Positions 10,961 through 23,053 of a DNA stretch of 64,000 bases are shown here, piece by piece. The DNA lies in the NCBI GenBank assembly GCA_047495785.1, contig JBLDXI010000012.1, positions 806,001 through 870,000 on the forward strand. The letters run 5' to 3'. The stretch is from Lepidodermella squamata. Taxonomy: Eukaryota > Gastrotricha. A program made the translations under genes and the position numbers. Under the pieces are notes generated by a model. The model saw only the letters and a list, made by a program, of their open reading frames with translations, was not told where the DNA came from and ran no database searches. Every line of letters starts with the position of its first letter. The first letter of the stretch is position 1.

Positions 10961-13114
10961 AGGGTGTGCTTTTTCGCTGTATTATGAAATGAATTTTCGA
11001 ATTTGCCGATAAATTCTCGTTACAGCTGGTGGATATTCCTTAGAGTTGGTCTCGGGTCGGGTCTTCAGAGGCACCCATTCTAGCGGGGTTGCCGCCAAGC
11101 TGAGGAGAAGTTCGCATTGCTAACTGCTAAGATCTCATCCATCGCGGCCATAACCTTGCCCATAACCCCTCGGGCAGGGAATAATAGTAGCAGTATAAGC
11201 AGAGAGTGTTGAATGTCCTTATTGTCGTACTCGCGCTGCGGGCGACCTGGCGGCATTAGGCAACCAACAAGATATAGCCCATTCATGAATTACCTGAAGG
11301 AGAGGCTTCGGATCTCGGGGAACACGAGGCTTTGTCCAGCTGCAAAAAGAGACGATTTTCATCAGCATATCGGTATGTTTATTGACCGAGAATACAAGAA
11401 TACCGAGTACACAAGTTAGTATACAAGAAAGGTCTGCTAGTTGCGCACGCTTCAATGCGTACGCTTGTTCTTCATATCTTGTGGGGCCGCAAATGGCGCT
11501 TCCTGCAAGGCGAAAAAATCATGGCCAAATGAATCTTGAACAGCGATAGCGTTTCCCAATCGACCGGTCCAGCATGAGAGCCGCTGGCCTGATCACACGA
11601 AGGATTGGTAATTGGTAACAGGGCTCGGTGGTATGTGAGCTTGTAGGTTGTGCGATGTGACTTGTTGGGTCGCATGGGCGCCTTATAGGGCCAGCTTAGA
11701 CCCTGCATCCCCGAGCTCTACTCTGAAGGGCAGTCACGAAGGAGAACTCAACTCACGAAGGAATGCCAGGGGTAGCCCCGCGCAAGCAGCCTGGTGCCTA
11801 GCTGCTGGCATGCATGCATAAATGCTTTGGACTCGACACTCCTCAAAATCATTCGGACGGGAGCGAAAAATGGCTGAATCGCGATTTTTTTCCACGCTAA
11901 ATTTATGAATGAAAATAATATTTTTTTTTACAACAACACGCAGCCTTCTTCTATTATGCGGCGAAAAATTGCCAATCTTGGGCAATGGGGTCACGATGTC
12001 TCCGCAGGTATAAGCGATATGAAAATAATTATTGAAGATTCAAGAAGAGTAACTCAAGACGCATGCGGCGATGCCAAACAGGGGCAATTATTCTATACAA
12101 TTTTGTGATTACATCACAATTTCCTAAACAATACCATATTTTTAATAGTTCAGAAGAACGCCTGCAAATGTAGGAATAATCGCCAATTTTTCTAGGTTTT
12201 TTCGGATTTTTGAATGAGGGTTCGGCGTTATTTCAATTTTCGTTCAGCCAATTTTTCATTTGCGAAGGCTATGGTTAGAACGAGGGTTAGTTTAGGGGTG
12301 GGTTCGGGTCGATTTCAAAATAAAATTCGCAAAAGAAACAGTAAAAATGTACCTCGTATTTTTGTAAAAATACTCGTATCCTTTCGTTTGAATTTCGACT
12401 CAATTCCACCTTGAGATATAATGAAGTTTATCCACCTTCATTATTATATTCCTTTGTTAAAAATAGTTTACGCAATCGAAAAGCAGAACATGGTACTCTG
12501 GAGGAAGCTACATAATTTCAATTGGCCTTCGATCAAATGCCGCCTAAAATCTTGCGATTTCTGCAATATTAGCCATACGAAATTTTAAACATGCAAGTTT
12601 TTGCCAAATTGCAAGGTAAATTGATAATATATATTGAATGATTGGGAACCGTTCGGTATTATATTCGCCGCGTGATTTGGGAACCCTGAAATTCATTTTT
12701 ATCGGCAAATGAGTCGGGTAACTAATAAGCCTCATCGTGCGTTCTCACCCCAAAAATCAGTTAGAATTTCAGGGAACAGCGATAAATATTATGCGCACAA
12801 GGCGCAGGCCTGATCGCGGTAGCTTATAATCAAAGTGAAATTCCAGTGGCTTCTAACGGTGAATACTAAATAAATTTTTCATCGCTGCCTTCCTCGAACG
12901 ATGATCTATGCGACGGTTCAATTTATTCATGGGAAATGTGTGTAGTTTTGGAGTAATCATGTACCCAGCGCAAAATCGGCGATAGAAAGTAAGCGTAATG
13001 GTGAGATGCTGGTTTTGCGGTTGAAATTATTGTTAATCGGCCATTTTTTTCTGTGATCAAAGCAACACGCGATCAAACTCCACGTTTTTGCCTCTCCGGT
13101 CTCCCCGAATGATT

Positions 13115-14832
13115 TGAGCCGCGACAAGTGAAAACCGTAGCTTACGCACTTGTGAGAAATTTTCACAAGAGCGCAAAGAAGGCTTGATAGGTGAATTTTG
13201 TCAAACTCGACTTTTCATGATTTTCTAGTGCAGTTTTTCATGAGGAATCTGCTGGTGCAATCCGATTTTCTCTGCGATGCATAGTTTTCATGCTATAACC
13301 TGACAATGCGAGTGCGTCAAAAACATGAAATTTACGCATTTTTCCTAGTTTTTGTGTTAAATTTGGGGTGCGCGTAAAACTTTTTACCATTACATTTTTC
13401 GAGCGAGAACACTGTATTCATTTGAAAGCTTGTTACTTGTAGTATTTTTAGACATAAAAACCGCCCATAAATTCGAAACTTGACCTTTGACGTTAACGCG
13501 CGGAATGCGGATGACTCATAAAAAAACGTCAAAATCCGAATTTTGAGTGCGATTTTTTCATCATCTCTATGATCAATGTAGCTTTTGGTGATCTGCCATC
13601 ATATCTATGAATAGGGCTAGGTTCCTGTGGCATGGATAAATACTGAATTTGAAGGAAGAGGATAAATCGCCGTTGAAATCAAGATTAAATCTTAGGATGA
13701 ATTTCATGGAAGAATACTGTTTTCTTTGTTTGCCCATCAATTTTCCGAATTTCCCCGTGAAATTACTGCTAGAGTAGAGCCAAGCAGCCTAGCTAGTATT
13801 GAAATTAATTATGTCTGGGACACGACATAGCCCCGAGGCTCATGTCAACAAAATATGATCACTTTTCGAGCATAAAATCTTCAATTCTTTATTTTTGGGA
13901 CCTCTCGCAAATTTTAAAAGTTATTTAACGAGCCATTATTGTAGCATGATTTTTGAAGTCAAGACTGCTATAGCTATGAATCAACATAACAAGCTCAATA
14001 CTATTGTTGATTGAGAGAAGAGGGATCGTCGATTTAACGGAAACTATCAAATTAGGCCATTGGCACTTCGCATTATTTATCCAAGCTAATCATTTCAGCT
14101 GGGCCTGTTGCAGATACTTTATTCGTACCCTGATTTTATCGTACCCTGAATGCAGAACGGCTAAAATGCCTGCCTTACACATTAAATTCTGTGAAAAATA
14201 AGCAATGTGCCGGTGGATGCCGATTGCGATGAAAAAACTTATGCAACGTGAGTGGATGTTTTGAGGACCGCTGTTAAGTCTGAAACTCAAATTGCGTCTG
14301 TGGTATGCTGCTTATTGGTTATAACGGATGTAGCCATATAAAAAGGCGAGCCTTTCAGCTCGTCGCAATTGGCGGTTTCGTTGGCACACAGCTTAAAAAC
14401 AGAGCATGAAAACAGAGACGCAAGAACAGTGGGGAATTGCGAAAATGAGTGTTTTGCAAAAAGAGTCAGATTAAGGTAGATCGACAGGGCTTAGGTTCAT
14501 AATAATGCAAAATTCAGAATCTACGACTCAAACTGCCCTAGTTGGTCAATAAAACCACTAAATGAGGTGTTTCGTCAACGCATTTTGCAAAGGTTTCATC
14601 GAATTTTTTCGCTATTATAATGTGCGAATCTTTATTTTTAGTTTTTTGCTTCTCCTGAAAAATTGCAATTTTAATGTGCGCGCACTCAATTGTTAATATC
14701 GTGAGAACGGTAGCAGATATTAAAAAATGGGTTTCAGATTTGGAATGAGCGCGAAAAACTGCATTAGGCCAGGCAACGAACTCGAATTTGAAAAAAATGT
14801 CGTAAGCTACGGTTTTCACTTGTCGCGGCTCA
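13115..14832. mobile_element. Possible non-autonomous DNA element with 32-bp inverted ends
   Basis: The sequence TGAGCCGCGACAAGTGAAAA plus the 12 bases after it (13115-13146) is repeated perfectly in inverted orientation at 14801-14832, about 1.65 kb away. No transposase-like reading frame lies between. This is the shape of an internally deleted DNA transposon or of two opposed copies of a short repeat. Target-site duplications are not evident, because the outer flanks do not obviously match. Confidence 0.45.
13360..13505. repeat. Dispersed repeat, copy 1
   Basis: This block shares ordered motifs with 34615-34760. Both have taactttttcc-type sequence, ttttcgagcgagaac, a tattca segment, cataaaaaccgcc, and a ctttgac...gcgcgg end. 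Identity is imperfect, as expected for old copies of one dispersed element. Confidence 0.55.
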
Positions 14833-15664
14833 TTTATTTTGCGTTAGATAGGAATAAGTGTCGAGTCCATCTACTATTAGTCCCAAGCATAAATGCCTGA
14901 TGTGTCTGGCAGATGCGGAGAAAGCGCAGAATCTGTCCACGTCCGGCATAACGTCTTGCATCATCCAATATGAGGACATTACTTTCGTTGCTCTTTGTCA
15001 TTACTTATGTCGAGGACAGATGAGAACAGTGCCCTAAGGTAGCTCCAGTATAGGGTCGCTACCCATACGGCGAAGCAAATTTACCGCACCCCGCGCCTGG
15101 AGACGCAGACACTCCATGCGTCCTCGCTAAGTCAAGCGTGATGCGGAGGTGGGACATCGCCTGGTTCCTAGCCAAAGGCACATGTTTGAGGCCTTTGCCC
15201 AGCAATCTGAAATCTGAGCAGGCCAGACGGGGCCCGCTCTGTGAGATCAATCATGCCAAACATCCCGAGATTTCGAATGCTGCAGGGTGAAAGTGGGAAG
15301 GAGACTGCGTCAGAAGACTCCCTGGCGCAGTAGGCACCGGCACCCAGTTCACATGGGTTAAGTGGTTACCATACGTTGATGCTGGAGAACTCAATTTCGC
15401 AGAAAGGGCAAGCATGTTCCCGTAACATGTGCTGGAGGAGGTCTAAGGTGAGCCTGCATGGTAAGCAATGAACAGTCTGTCCGTGAGGCGAGGGGAGCAT
15501 TGCCCAAGCCTTGCATAGCCCAAGGGCTACCAGAATGCTAACAAAGCGGGTCACATGATGTCAAATCCACCTGTTATTTATCATATATGTTTTTATATAG
15601 AATATCGCCAGGTTCGAAATTTCAGTAATTTATTAGGTTCACTGCTTTTATGTTATTGATGAAT

Positions 15665-16968
15665 TCAGCCGCTAATGCGTCGATAAAATTCGTCTGCTGT
15701 GACAGGCTTCCGGCATTTTTTGACGCAGGACCTGCCATCCGTTGAGGGTTGACAATAGCAGGGCTATTAATTAGTAAATTTAAAATGACCCTATAATTAG
15801 TTATTTAAATTATTATGATGACTCACATTATTAGCGACTTGTTCGCATTGGCAAACAGGGTCAGAGGAATCTCTTAGACACCTTTCGGCCATACCCTTCC
15901 ATTGAAATGAGTAGCGAGAATCGTCGCAAGAACCTTGTCTATTCGGAACATCCAAGCATTTGCACTACAATTTGGGGAAAAATTAATTTTTTTCAAAAAT
16001 TTAAATGTCAAAATTCTTACGCTATTATTTGCTGAGGGAGTTGGGGTTGCGGCAATAAATCGAACAAGGCTAGCCGGTATGCCTCCGTTATTCCGCGGAG
16101 GCCTTGTTGCCTTAGTCGGGCGACCACTCTGAGTCGTCCAAGAATCATCCGGCGTAGTATCAGGCGTATCCCAAGGATCCGAAGTTGTAAGCGGTTGTTC
16201 CGTAGGCGGGGGCGGGGTACCACCCGGACAATACAGGGCTGCTAATTTTTGATAATCACCCAAGGTCGGCGACATGATATTTCCTAGCTCAATATCAGGA
16301 TTATCATTCGCAACAATTGTCTTCAAACCAGGCGAAATCGCGAATCGATCACCGGCATAGTGCAGGCGGGATGTGATGTCGTAGGGGATGTTCATAATCT
16401 TCGGATCGATGAAGTCGTACTTCTTAAACGCATCCTTATACCGTGGTTCGATGTTGTCCCACTTAATCGAGATATAATTGTCTCGATCTGGTCTCTGATG
16501 CTCGGCAGGCAGGCCTAGGGCCTGCATAACCACCCAGTAGATGTAGCGGGGGCTTGAACAATTGCCGGATAGATAAATCGGCTGTTCGCCATCATTATTG
16601 TAGCCAATCGAGTCGGATAGGCAGCGAGAATCGCTGATGAAATTGATGTAATTATCCTCGTTGGTTCGTTCGCGAAAGGTCACGCAGAACCAGTCATTAT
16701 TCAAGGCAGCGAGTGAGTCTAATATCCGCTTTTTCTGGTACGGCTCGAACGATGAATCAATAGAGTATGGCACTATACCATTCGGCCAAATTTCCGAGTT
16801 GAAACCGGGCAATGTATCATCTTGGCCTGTATTACGATCGATTTCAACGGGTCCTCCTGTTAGGGGAACCAAATTTCAATTCCTGAAATTCAAAATTAGA
16901 TAAAAAAATTTACCGCTTGCGTAATTTAAGCTGGCGAGAGTTATGAGAGTGAAAAAATACAGGATCAT
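15665..16968 (-). CDS. Secreted astacin-like protein without catalytic site (P2)
   Basis: Same layout as P1, 6.5 kb away and in the same orientation. Exon 1 (16968 to about 16914) is a signal peptide ending YASG. The main exon begins GGPVEIDRNTGQDDTLPGFN and includes RPDRDNYISIKWDNI and the altered zinc site WVVMQALGLPAEH, again with Trp, Val, Gln and Ala for His, Glu, His and His. It also has SRLHY. The Pro/Thr linker is longer than in P1 by a TSDPWDTPDTTPDD-type insert. The cysteine-rich tail exon (CLDVPNRQGSC-type) and a last exon ending RRISG follow, with the stop at 15665-15667. The duplication includes promoter sequence up to about 17340. Divergence is modest, mainly in the linker and near the second loop. 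It could act alongside P1. Confidence 0.85.
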
Positions 16969-18535
16969 TTTTAAGCTTTTTACTTCTTCTGACAGAAATG
17001 AATGCACCAAAGCTGAGAGTTTGGCTGTGTTTAAAAGCCGAAAATTCGTGCTCAGTATTCATTCCTTCCACGCTCACGTTTTTTTCTTACGCGAAAATTC
17101 CAAATACGCAACCTTAACGACCAGCTTCGCGTCATTTTCGTGACTTGCATTTTTTGCATCAAATAAAATTATGAACTGTTCTCTGTTGAAATAAGGCTGG
17201 CACTTCTGCTGATTGACGACCAAATTAACGTAAACACGTAAACTACGTCATTTTTTGAAGCTGCTAAAAAAACTTGAAATGAACAGGTTTACTGATGCCA
17301 ATGAAGTGTGATTCAGACTCGACTTTCAATTCCGAAAATCTGAATTTTTTTAATACAAATGCCCTCGGAGCCAAGTGGCTCGAACCTATTTGTCACTGCT
17401 TCCTCATTATACTGTTCGAAAACATTTGTCGACATTTTTTCGCTGAGTTTTTTCAGCTTCAGAAGGGCGCCAAGACGCCTGACCGTTCATATAAAGGCCC
17501 AAACCTTTTCATTTTTGAGGGTCTATTCGCCATAAAAAGTGAAGTCCGATTTGAAGAAGTACAGCCGGAGAAAAGTTTCCCGAAAATTGCGCAAAAAACG
17601 CGCATTTTGTGAAAAGATCCAGCTTAATGAAAACTGCTTTGAATTAATATTCCAAGTGTTCCAAGTTTCCAGCGTGAGTTTCCTCTCCTGTTCTTCTGCT
17701 AGGTCCACAAAACTTTTTCCCACTAAGACGAAAAAAGCGAATTAATCGAAACCCTGATACCTAAGTATAATTAGTACTGTTGATCTTAAAGTCTCATTGT
17801 GGAATTTCATGTGTGTTAATGAAAAGAAATTAAAAAAATTGTCTTTTAGCCTCAAATTAATTACAAGGACACTTTCGAGATTTTTCAGTAGATACAATGG
17901 CGTCTCTCGTGAATTCGTTCTTCTGCTGCCATCAGATAACGTTGAATCTTTTACATTTCATATAGCTGCCATGGCCGCACCAGAAAAAAAAGTACACGGC
18001 AATTAGCGCGCAATTTTTACGCGCATGAGAGTCGCGCACAAAAGAGCCAGCCGGGATGCATCATAATAGCCGGTGCGCTGCAAGCAAAAGTCTCAATTAT
18101 CGCAAGTAGTCGACGTCGTCGTCTATTTAACTGCTGTTCGTGCCCGAGAGGTGTTCTTCTCACAGCGCCGGGTCCACTAATATGGCAGACACCCGGTGCG
18201 CGCGCTATTGTCGTGTTCCCACACACGTGCAACACGATGACCACCAGGCCGAATTTATTAAGTCCGGAAAGCTGTGCAGCCGCGGCTGTGAAAAAATGTC
18301 GGCCGAGTTGGCGAAAACAACGGCTTTCTCGTGATGAGATAACTTCTTCTGTTCATCGAGCGCGCTTACACATAATGAGGTTGTGTATCGCTCATCAGCA
18401 GCAGCAAAAATTGCCGTCGTCTGCGTAAGACTTACATTTCATCACAGCTATATTATACGATTAGACTAATCTGCGAGCCGCGGGCTAAATTGTCCAGCCA
18501 CTGATGCGAAAATAGTCTCACATTTCTTCAAGACG
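16969..18535. other. Intergenic region between P2 and the sushi-ankyrin gene
   Basis: The first 370 bp are the duplicated upstream region of P2, with a TACGTCA motif at 17244-17250. The rest holds no open frame I can support. A locally GC-richer block (about 18000-18430) has alternating purine-pyrimidine tracts but no recognisable gene. Confidence 0.5.
17244..17250. promoter_or_regulatory. TACGTCA motif upstream of P2
   Basis: The same heptamer in the same context as upstream of P1 (cta/acTACGTCAttttt), about 280 bp before the P2 start. Conservation within a duplication is weak evidence by itself. The independent occurrence upstream of P4 adds support. Confidence 0.4.
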
Positions 18536-21385
18536 ATGAACTTTCTAATCACTGGCCTAACCTTTATGACTCTATTAACAACCAATGTGGTGCAATCTAG
18601 AATGGTGAGTCATAATATCATTACCGAAATAAAATCAACGCAATTATACGATCATTTTTCAGTGCCCACTCCCGGAGTTGGAAAACGGCCGGTTAGTTGT
18701 TTTAGGGCAGCGTTTGGCTGATAATTACGCGGCTGCTAATGCTTTTGTTGTCGTGAATTGCAATGTTGGATATTCGTTAACCAACGGATCGGCAGTCAGT
18801 CAATGCGATGAGTCTGGAACTTGGACCGGCGGCATTGGTTCATGCGTGAAACCTCCCGAAGGTAAGCGAGTCAAATCTCATGATCCATATCTTAAAATTC
18901 ATTTCTTTTACTAGATCCCGGAGACTGTAGGAAAAATCTAAGGGTTGAAAATGGCGTGCTCGTTGCAACTGAAACTCCGAGAAATTACAAAATTCAGTGC
19001 CAGGATGGGTACGTCCTATCTGGAGCAGCGACTGTCTACTGCTTCGACGAGAGATCTTGGACTTTCCCAGGGGCATGCAGGCCACGCCAACGTAAAATAA
19101 GTCATCACTAAAAATAATTTTTTAATTTTTTAATTATAGCCGTCGAAGCTCGATCTGCCAGTTCCATTTCACGCTGGACTAAACAGGTAATTTATTTTAA
19201 TTTTTCAAGAAATTATTTCAACTTTTATTATTAGTGTTTTATTCCTGAAATCCATACTGGTCTCGTATCCGTAAATGGCGGGCCGAACTTCATTCCTTAT
19301 AAATTTGCGATACCTGCTGGAACCAGGGTCAAGGTCTCTTGTTCACCTGGGTTCAAACCGGAAGGTCCCCACGAGAGCGTTTGCGTTGGCGGGGTCATGT
19401 GGGCGCCTGGGCCTCTCAATTGCGTGCGAGTTGCATCGAAAACACGTAATTTTAGCTATTTTTTTAAGGTGGGATTTTTAATTTTGCTCACAAAATCTAA
19501 AGCGCCGCCAGAAATTCAGACAACTACTACTGAAGCTACAACGGCTGTGTCTAAAATGTTCACGGGTTTTCTATCGCAAGTCAGATGTGAACTCCCGCCA
19601 ATCGCAGCTGGGTCCTACTCTGTCAACGGAGTCTTCGTGAAGGGATTCGTGCGGCCTGGCATGGCCGTCTCGCTTCAGTGCCCAGAGCATTTCGATGCGC
19701 GAGATGGCCACGGCTCAGCTTATTGCCAGCTCGACGGGCATTGGTCTCGGCTCATGGGAAACTGCGTTCCAAAACAGCTGCAAAGTCATTTTTTGAACTC
19801 AAGACGGGTAGGAGAATTCTTTTAATTCCTATATCTCAAGATTTAATATTTTGTGCTGTAGTGCTTCGTTGTTCGACCGCCTAATGGACAAATTTTGATG
19901 AACGGCGCCCCCACCCATTCTAACGAATTGTATCAAGTTTACCCGGGTTCAAGGATTACTCTCAAGTGCAACGAAGGCTACGACATCAAAGATGGCCCAA
20001 GTGAATCTTCCTGCGAATCAAGTGGAATATTGACACCATCACTCGGTCGATGTGCTCAAATTGCTACAAGTGAGTATTAATTGAAGAAAGAATAATTCCT
20101 AAATTTTCAAATTAATTCTAGCACCCCCCTCAAATTATGAACCATTTGAAGCTAAGGATGGGACTTCTATTTGGGTTTGCGATCAATTAATTCCTCATAA
20201 CTTGGCCTAAAAATAATTTCTTCTAATTCAGTGCCCAGTTAAGCAGCCAGATCATGGAGCTGTGATTCTTGAAAAAGCCCATCGAAAGAGGGACATAACT
20301 TTGCTACACCAGATTGTCGCTGGAACTAAGGTGACTCTCCGTTGCGATGTTGGCTACACAATAAATGGCCAGAGTACTGCGGAATGCGGCATTAATGGAT
20401 TTTTGTCAAACCCAATCGGCGAATGTGTTCCTATTGTGAGAGAATCGATAGGTAATTAATCCTCCTTAATCGAAATCGCGTTTGATTACTTTAATACATA
20501 GATATACCTATGCCCAAGCCGTTCAGTCCTATGAACTCGCCTGGCAACGATCTACTATCCCCACGAGCCTCTCGTCCATCGATGAATAGGAAAAATCCTG
20601 TTAGGAAAACATCAACCGCAACCTCAATCCATCAGGTGGAAGTTGTCGACCAGCTGATAAATGCTGCGAAAGGCGGAAACGTCATCGCTGTCGATTTTCT
20701 AATTTCAAGAGGCGTCAATAGGGACAGTCGTGATAAAAACGGACGAACAGCGCTGATGTGGTCGGCAAGTCTTGGCCACCTTGAAATCGTGAAATACCTT
20801 ATCGAACGCGGTGCTGCAATCGATTTGATGGATATCAACGGCTACAGTGCTCTTATGTTTGCTGTTCATAACGGGAAACTCGCTACAGCTACGCAATTAG
20901 CCCAATCAGGGGCGAACGTTAACGTCAAGTCAAAGGACGGCCAAACCCCCTTAATGATCGCAGTCAAGACCGGAGATCCTTCATGCGTGCAAATGCTACT
21001 GCAACACAAAGCGGATGTTGATGACTTTGACGTGACTGGAGGCACTGCTTTAATACTAGCTGCGAGGAAGGGCAATAAGCAACTCGTAGATCTGCTATTA
21101 AAAAGTGGGGCAGACGTTGATGCGGCTGATTATGGCGGCGTGACCTCGCTGATGTACGCATCTCGATCTGGGTCAAATGACGTTGTTATGAGGCTGCTGG
21201 ACAGCGGGGCTGACCTAAATTCGCGGGATGTTTATGGGCAAACAGCGGTGATGTACGCCGATTCTTATAATCATGTTAACACAGTCAAGCTTTTGCTGCA
21301 ACGACAGGCGATTTTAACTGAAATCGCTAAATTGAAAGGTATGGTATTGAGTGATGATGTGAAACACGAAAGACAACAGCGGTAA
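18536..21385 (+). CDS. Secreted sushi (CCP) repeat protein joined to ankyrin repeats
   Basis: Ten exons join in frame. Exon 1 (18536-18604) is a signal peptide. Exons at 18663-18861, 18915-19091, 19140-19186, 19235 to about 19445, 19503-19807, 19862-20069, 20122-20174 and 20232-20451 encode six CCP/sushi-like modules. These have typical patterns such as C-NVGYSLTNGSAVSQCDESGTW, C-DVGYTINGQSTAEC and paired cysteines ending in GxC. CCP modules act outside cells in adhesion and complement-type binding. The last exon (20502-21385) encodes a Ser/Pro-rich linker, then seven ankyrin repeats (motifs such as NGRTALMWSASLGHLEIVKYL). It ends with a short charged tail. No membrane segment lies between the halves. 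Joining across the 50-bp intron 20452-20501 gives ...VRES-IDIPMPKP. Alternatively the ankyrin part is a separate trans-spliced cistron starting at ATG 20510. A poly(A) signal AATAAA lies at 21466-21471. Confidence 0.7.
20452..20501 (+). other. Phase-1 intron or intercistronic gap between sushi and ankyrin parts
   Basis: A 50-bp GT...AG segment (ggTAATTAA at the donor, TACATAG at the acceptor). As a cis-intron it keeps the frame exactly. If unspliced, the sushi frame stops at TAA 20457-20459. The acceptor lies 8 bases before ATG 20510, so it could also serve as a spliced-leader acceptor. Confidence 0.6.
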
Positions 21386-21680
21386 AAATTGGATGTAAAT
21401 TGTAAAAAATTGTAAATTATATGTTATCACTTTGTATTACAGTGTTTGAATCCTTGCTCAATTTTAATAAATAACTGCGATTGTTTTTATCTGGGAAAAT
21501 TTTGTTACATTAACTTCCGTTTTCCATCGTTTCCGGTTATTTTTTCATATTCAAGCTAACAGCGTAATAAAAAACGAACACTAGGCACGCACGAAAGCAC
21601 GGTCCACCTTAAATGCGAAAGCACGAAAGCACGGCTTTACATGCAGAAAAGCTTTTTTCTAGCTTAAAGCTTCAACAACT

Positions 21681-22943
21681 ATGATGAAGATACTTTTGTC
21701 TTCTTTCGTTGCCTTGCTGCTGGCCTTCTCAGTGTACGCAGATGATACCAGCTACGAAGAAACAGGGGGACAATCGTATGACGATGGGGGAGAGGCAACT
21801 GTCAAGCTAGGACCTCACGAACTACCCGGCTTTAACTCGTCCACCTGGGACAAAGTAGTGCCTTACAGCATCGATAAAAACTTTGAAGAATACGAAGTGA
21901 AACGTATTGAGGACGCGATTGAAGTGTTCAACTCACAAGCAATCTGTGTCAGTTTCCGCCCTAAAACCGAGAGCGACGAGAACTACCTGAGCTTCGTTCG
22001 CGATCCTAGCCTTTGCAAGTCCAACTACATTGGCTATGCAGAGGTTGGCGAACAAATCGTGTACCTTGCCCCGAACTGCTCGACGGCTCGTTACATTTAC
22101 TGGGTCTTACTTCAAGCTTTAGGACTACCCGCCGAACACATGAGACCAGATCGTGATCTTTACATCAATATCAAGTGGCCGAATATCGAGAAAGCTTACC
22201 ACTCGGCGTTTTACAAATACAAGTACATCGACTCACGTATCGCATCGCTTGAGTACGACTACGAGTCTCGCCTTCACTACAGCGAAGATAAGTTTGCCGT
22301 ATCGCGGAATGTAAGGACGATAGTGGCGAACGATGTCCCTGACAGGCCGCTGGGGAACCCTCTTCAGCCGACATTCTACGACTACAAGAAAGTTGCCGCT
22401 CTTTATTGCGACGACACTATTTCCAAGGAAACAGTGACCATTCAACCACCTATTGTTGTTACAGTAACAGATAATGACGACGAAACTGGCAAGACGATGA
22501 AGAATATCACTGTACCAGGGAGACCCCGTCCTCCTCGTCCGAATGCTATGCCTGGGAGCATCGCTGGATTGATGCCAGTTGTTGAGAATATCCTGTCGAG
22601 CCGCAACATCTCTGCTAACTGCAGCTGCTTCGATAGACCGATCAACAACTCGTGCACAGATCAATACGGTTTCGAGTTCAAAGAAATGGCGAGCCTGTGT
22701 AGGGACCCTGCTAAAAGGGGTTCCGTTATCTGCGAGTGTGAGAAGCCCAATATGAACGTAAGCTTGCTATGATACAATGTTCCCGACATAAATCTAACAC
22801 TTTAATTTCAGCCGTGCTCCTGCGTGGCAATGACAGCTCCAGGCTGTACTGGACCCATTTGCAAAGTCACAAGATGTGTGAAGAAGTGCAGAGATTCACT
22901 GGTTACCTCCTACGGTTATGGGCGATACGCGTCGCCGAAATGA
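21681..22943 (+). CDS. Secreted astacin-like protein without catalytic site (P3)
   Basis: Two exons (21681-22757 and 22812-22943). The signal peptide is MMKILLSSFVALLLAFSVYA, followed by an acidic Tyr-rich segment. The astacin fold starts at LPGFNSSTWDKVVPYSID. It includes FNSQAICVSFRPKTESDENY, RPDRDLYINIKWPNI, YDYESRLHY and VAALYC. The zinc site is WVLLQALGLPAEH: Trp141, Val142, Gln145 and Ala151 replace His, Glu, His and His, while the glycine of HExxHxxG is kept. A Pro-rich linker (PGRPRPPRPN) leads to a cysteine-rich tail (SCFDRP...C...CECEKPN, then PCSCVAMTAPGC...CVKKC). It ends SYGYGRYASPK. It is more diverged from P1 and P2 than they are from each other, and lacks their first intron. 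The function is a secreted non-enzymatic protein; the partner is unknown. Confidence 0.85.
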
Positions 22944-23053
22944 GACAAAATTTGACCAAAAACTACAAACTACATGTTATCCAAGAGAAAGATAATAAAA
23001 CGAATGATTACTAAACAACCACAATATTGCTTTTTTATTGTCAAAAGAAATCT

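Larger units (their letters stand above)
10990..15664. other. Long gene-free stretch with repeat remnants
   Basis: I see no convincing coding sequence here. Two GC-richer blocks (about 11030-11800 and 15000-15560) differ in composition from their AT-rich surroundings and look like foreign or transposon-derived fragments. I cannot assign them a family. A shared 12-base sequence (GTGTCGAGTCCA) occurs on opposite strands at about 11828-11840 and 14862-14873. A 32-bp perfect inverted repeat (13115-13146 and 14801-14832) and a block shared with 34615-34760 are listed separately. A recognisable gene could still be hidden among short exons. Confidence 0.5.

Noticed and set aside
11080-11800. Possible transposon coding sequence in a GC-richer block
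   Set aside because: Frames are short and broken and show no reverse transcriptase or transposase motif I can recognise.
18017-18430. Short frames in the GC-rich block before the sushi gene
   Set aside because: No homology or exon-like structure; more likely untranscribed or 5' flanking DNA.
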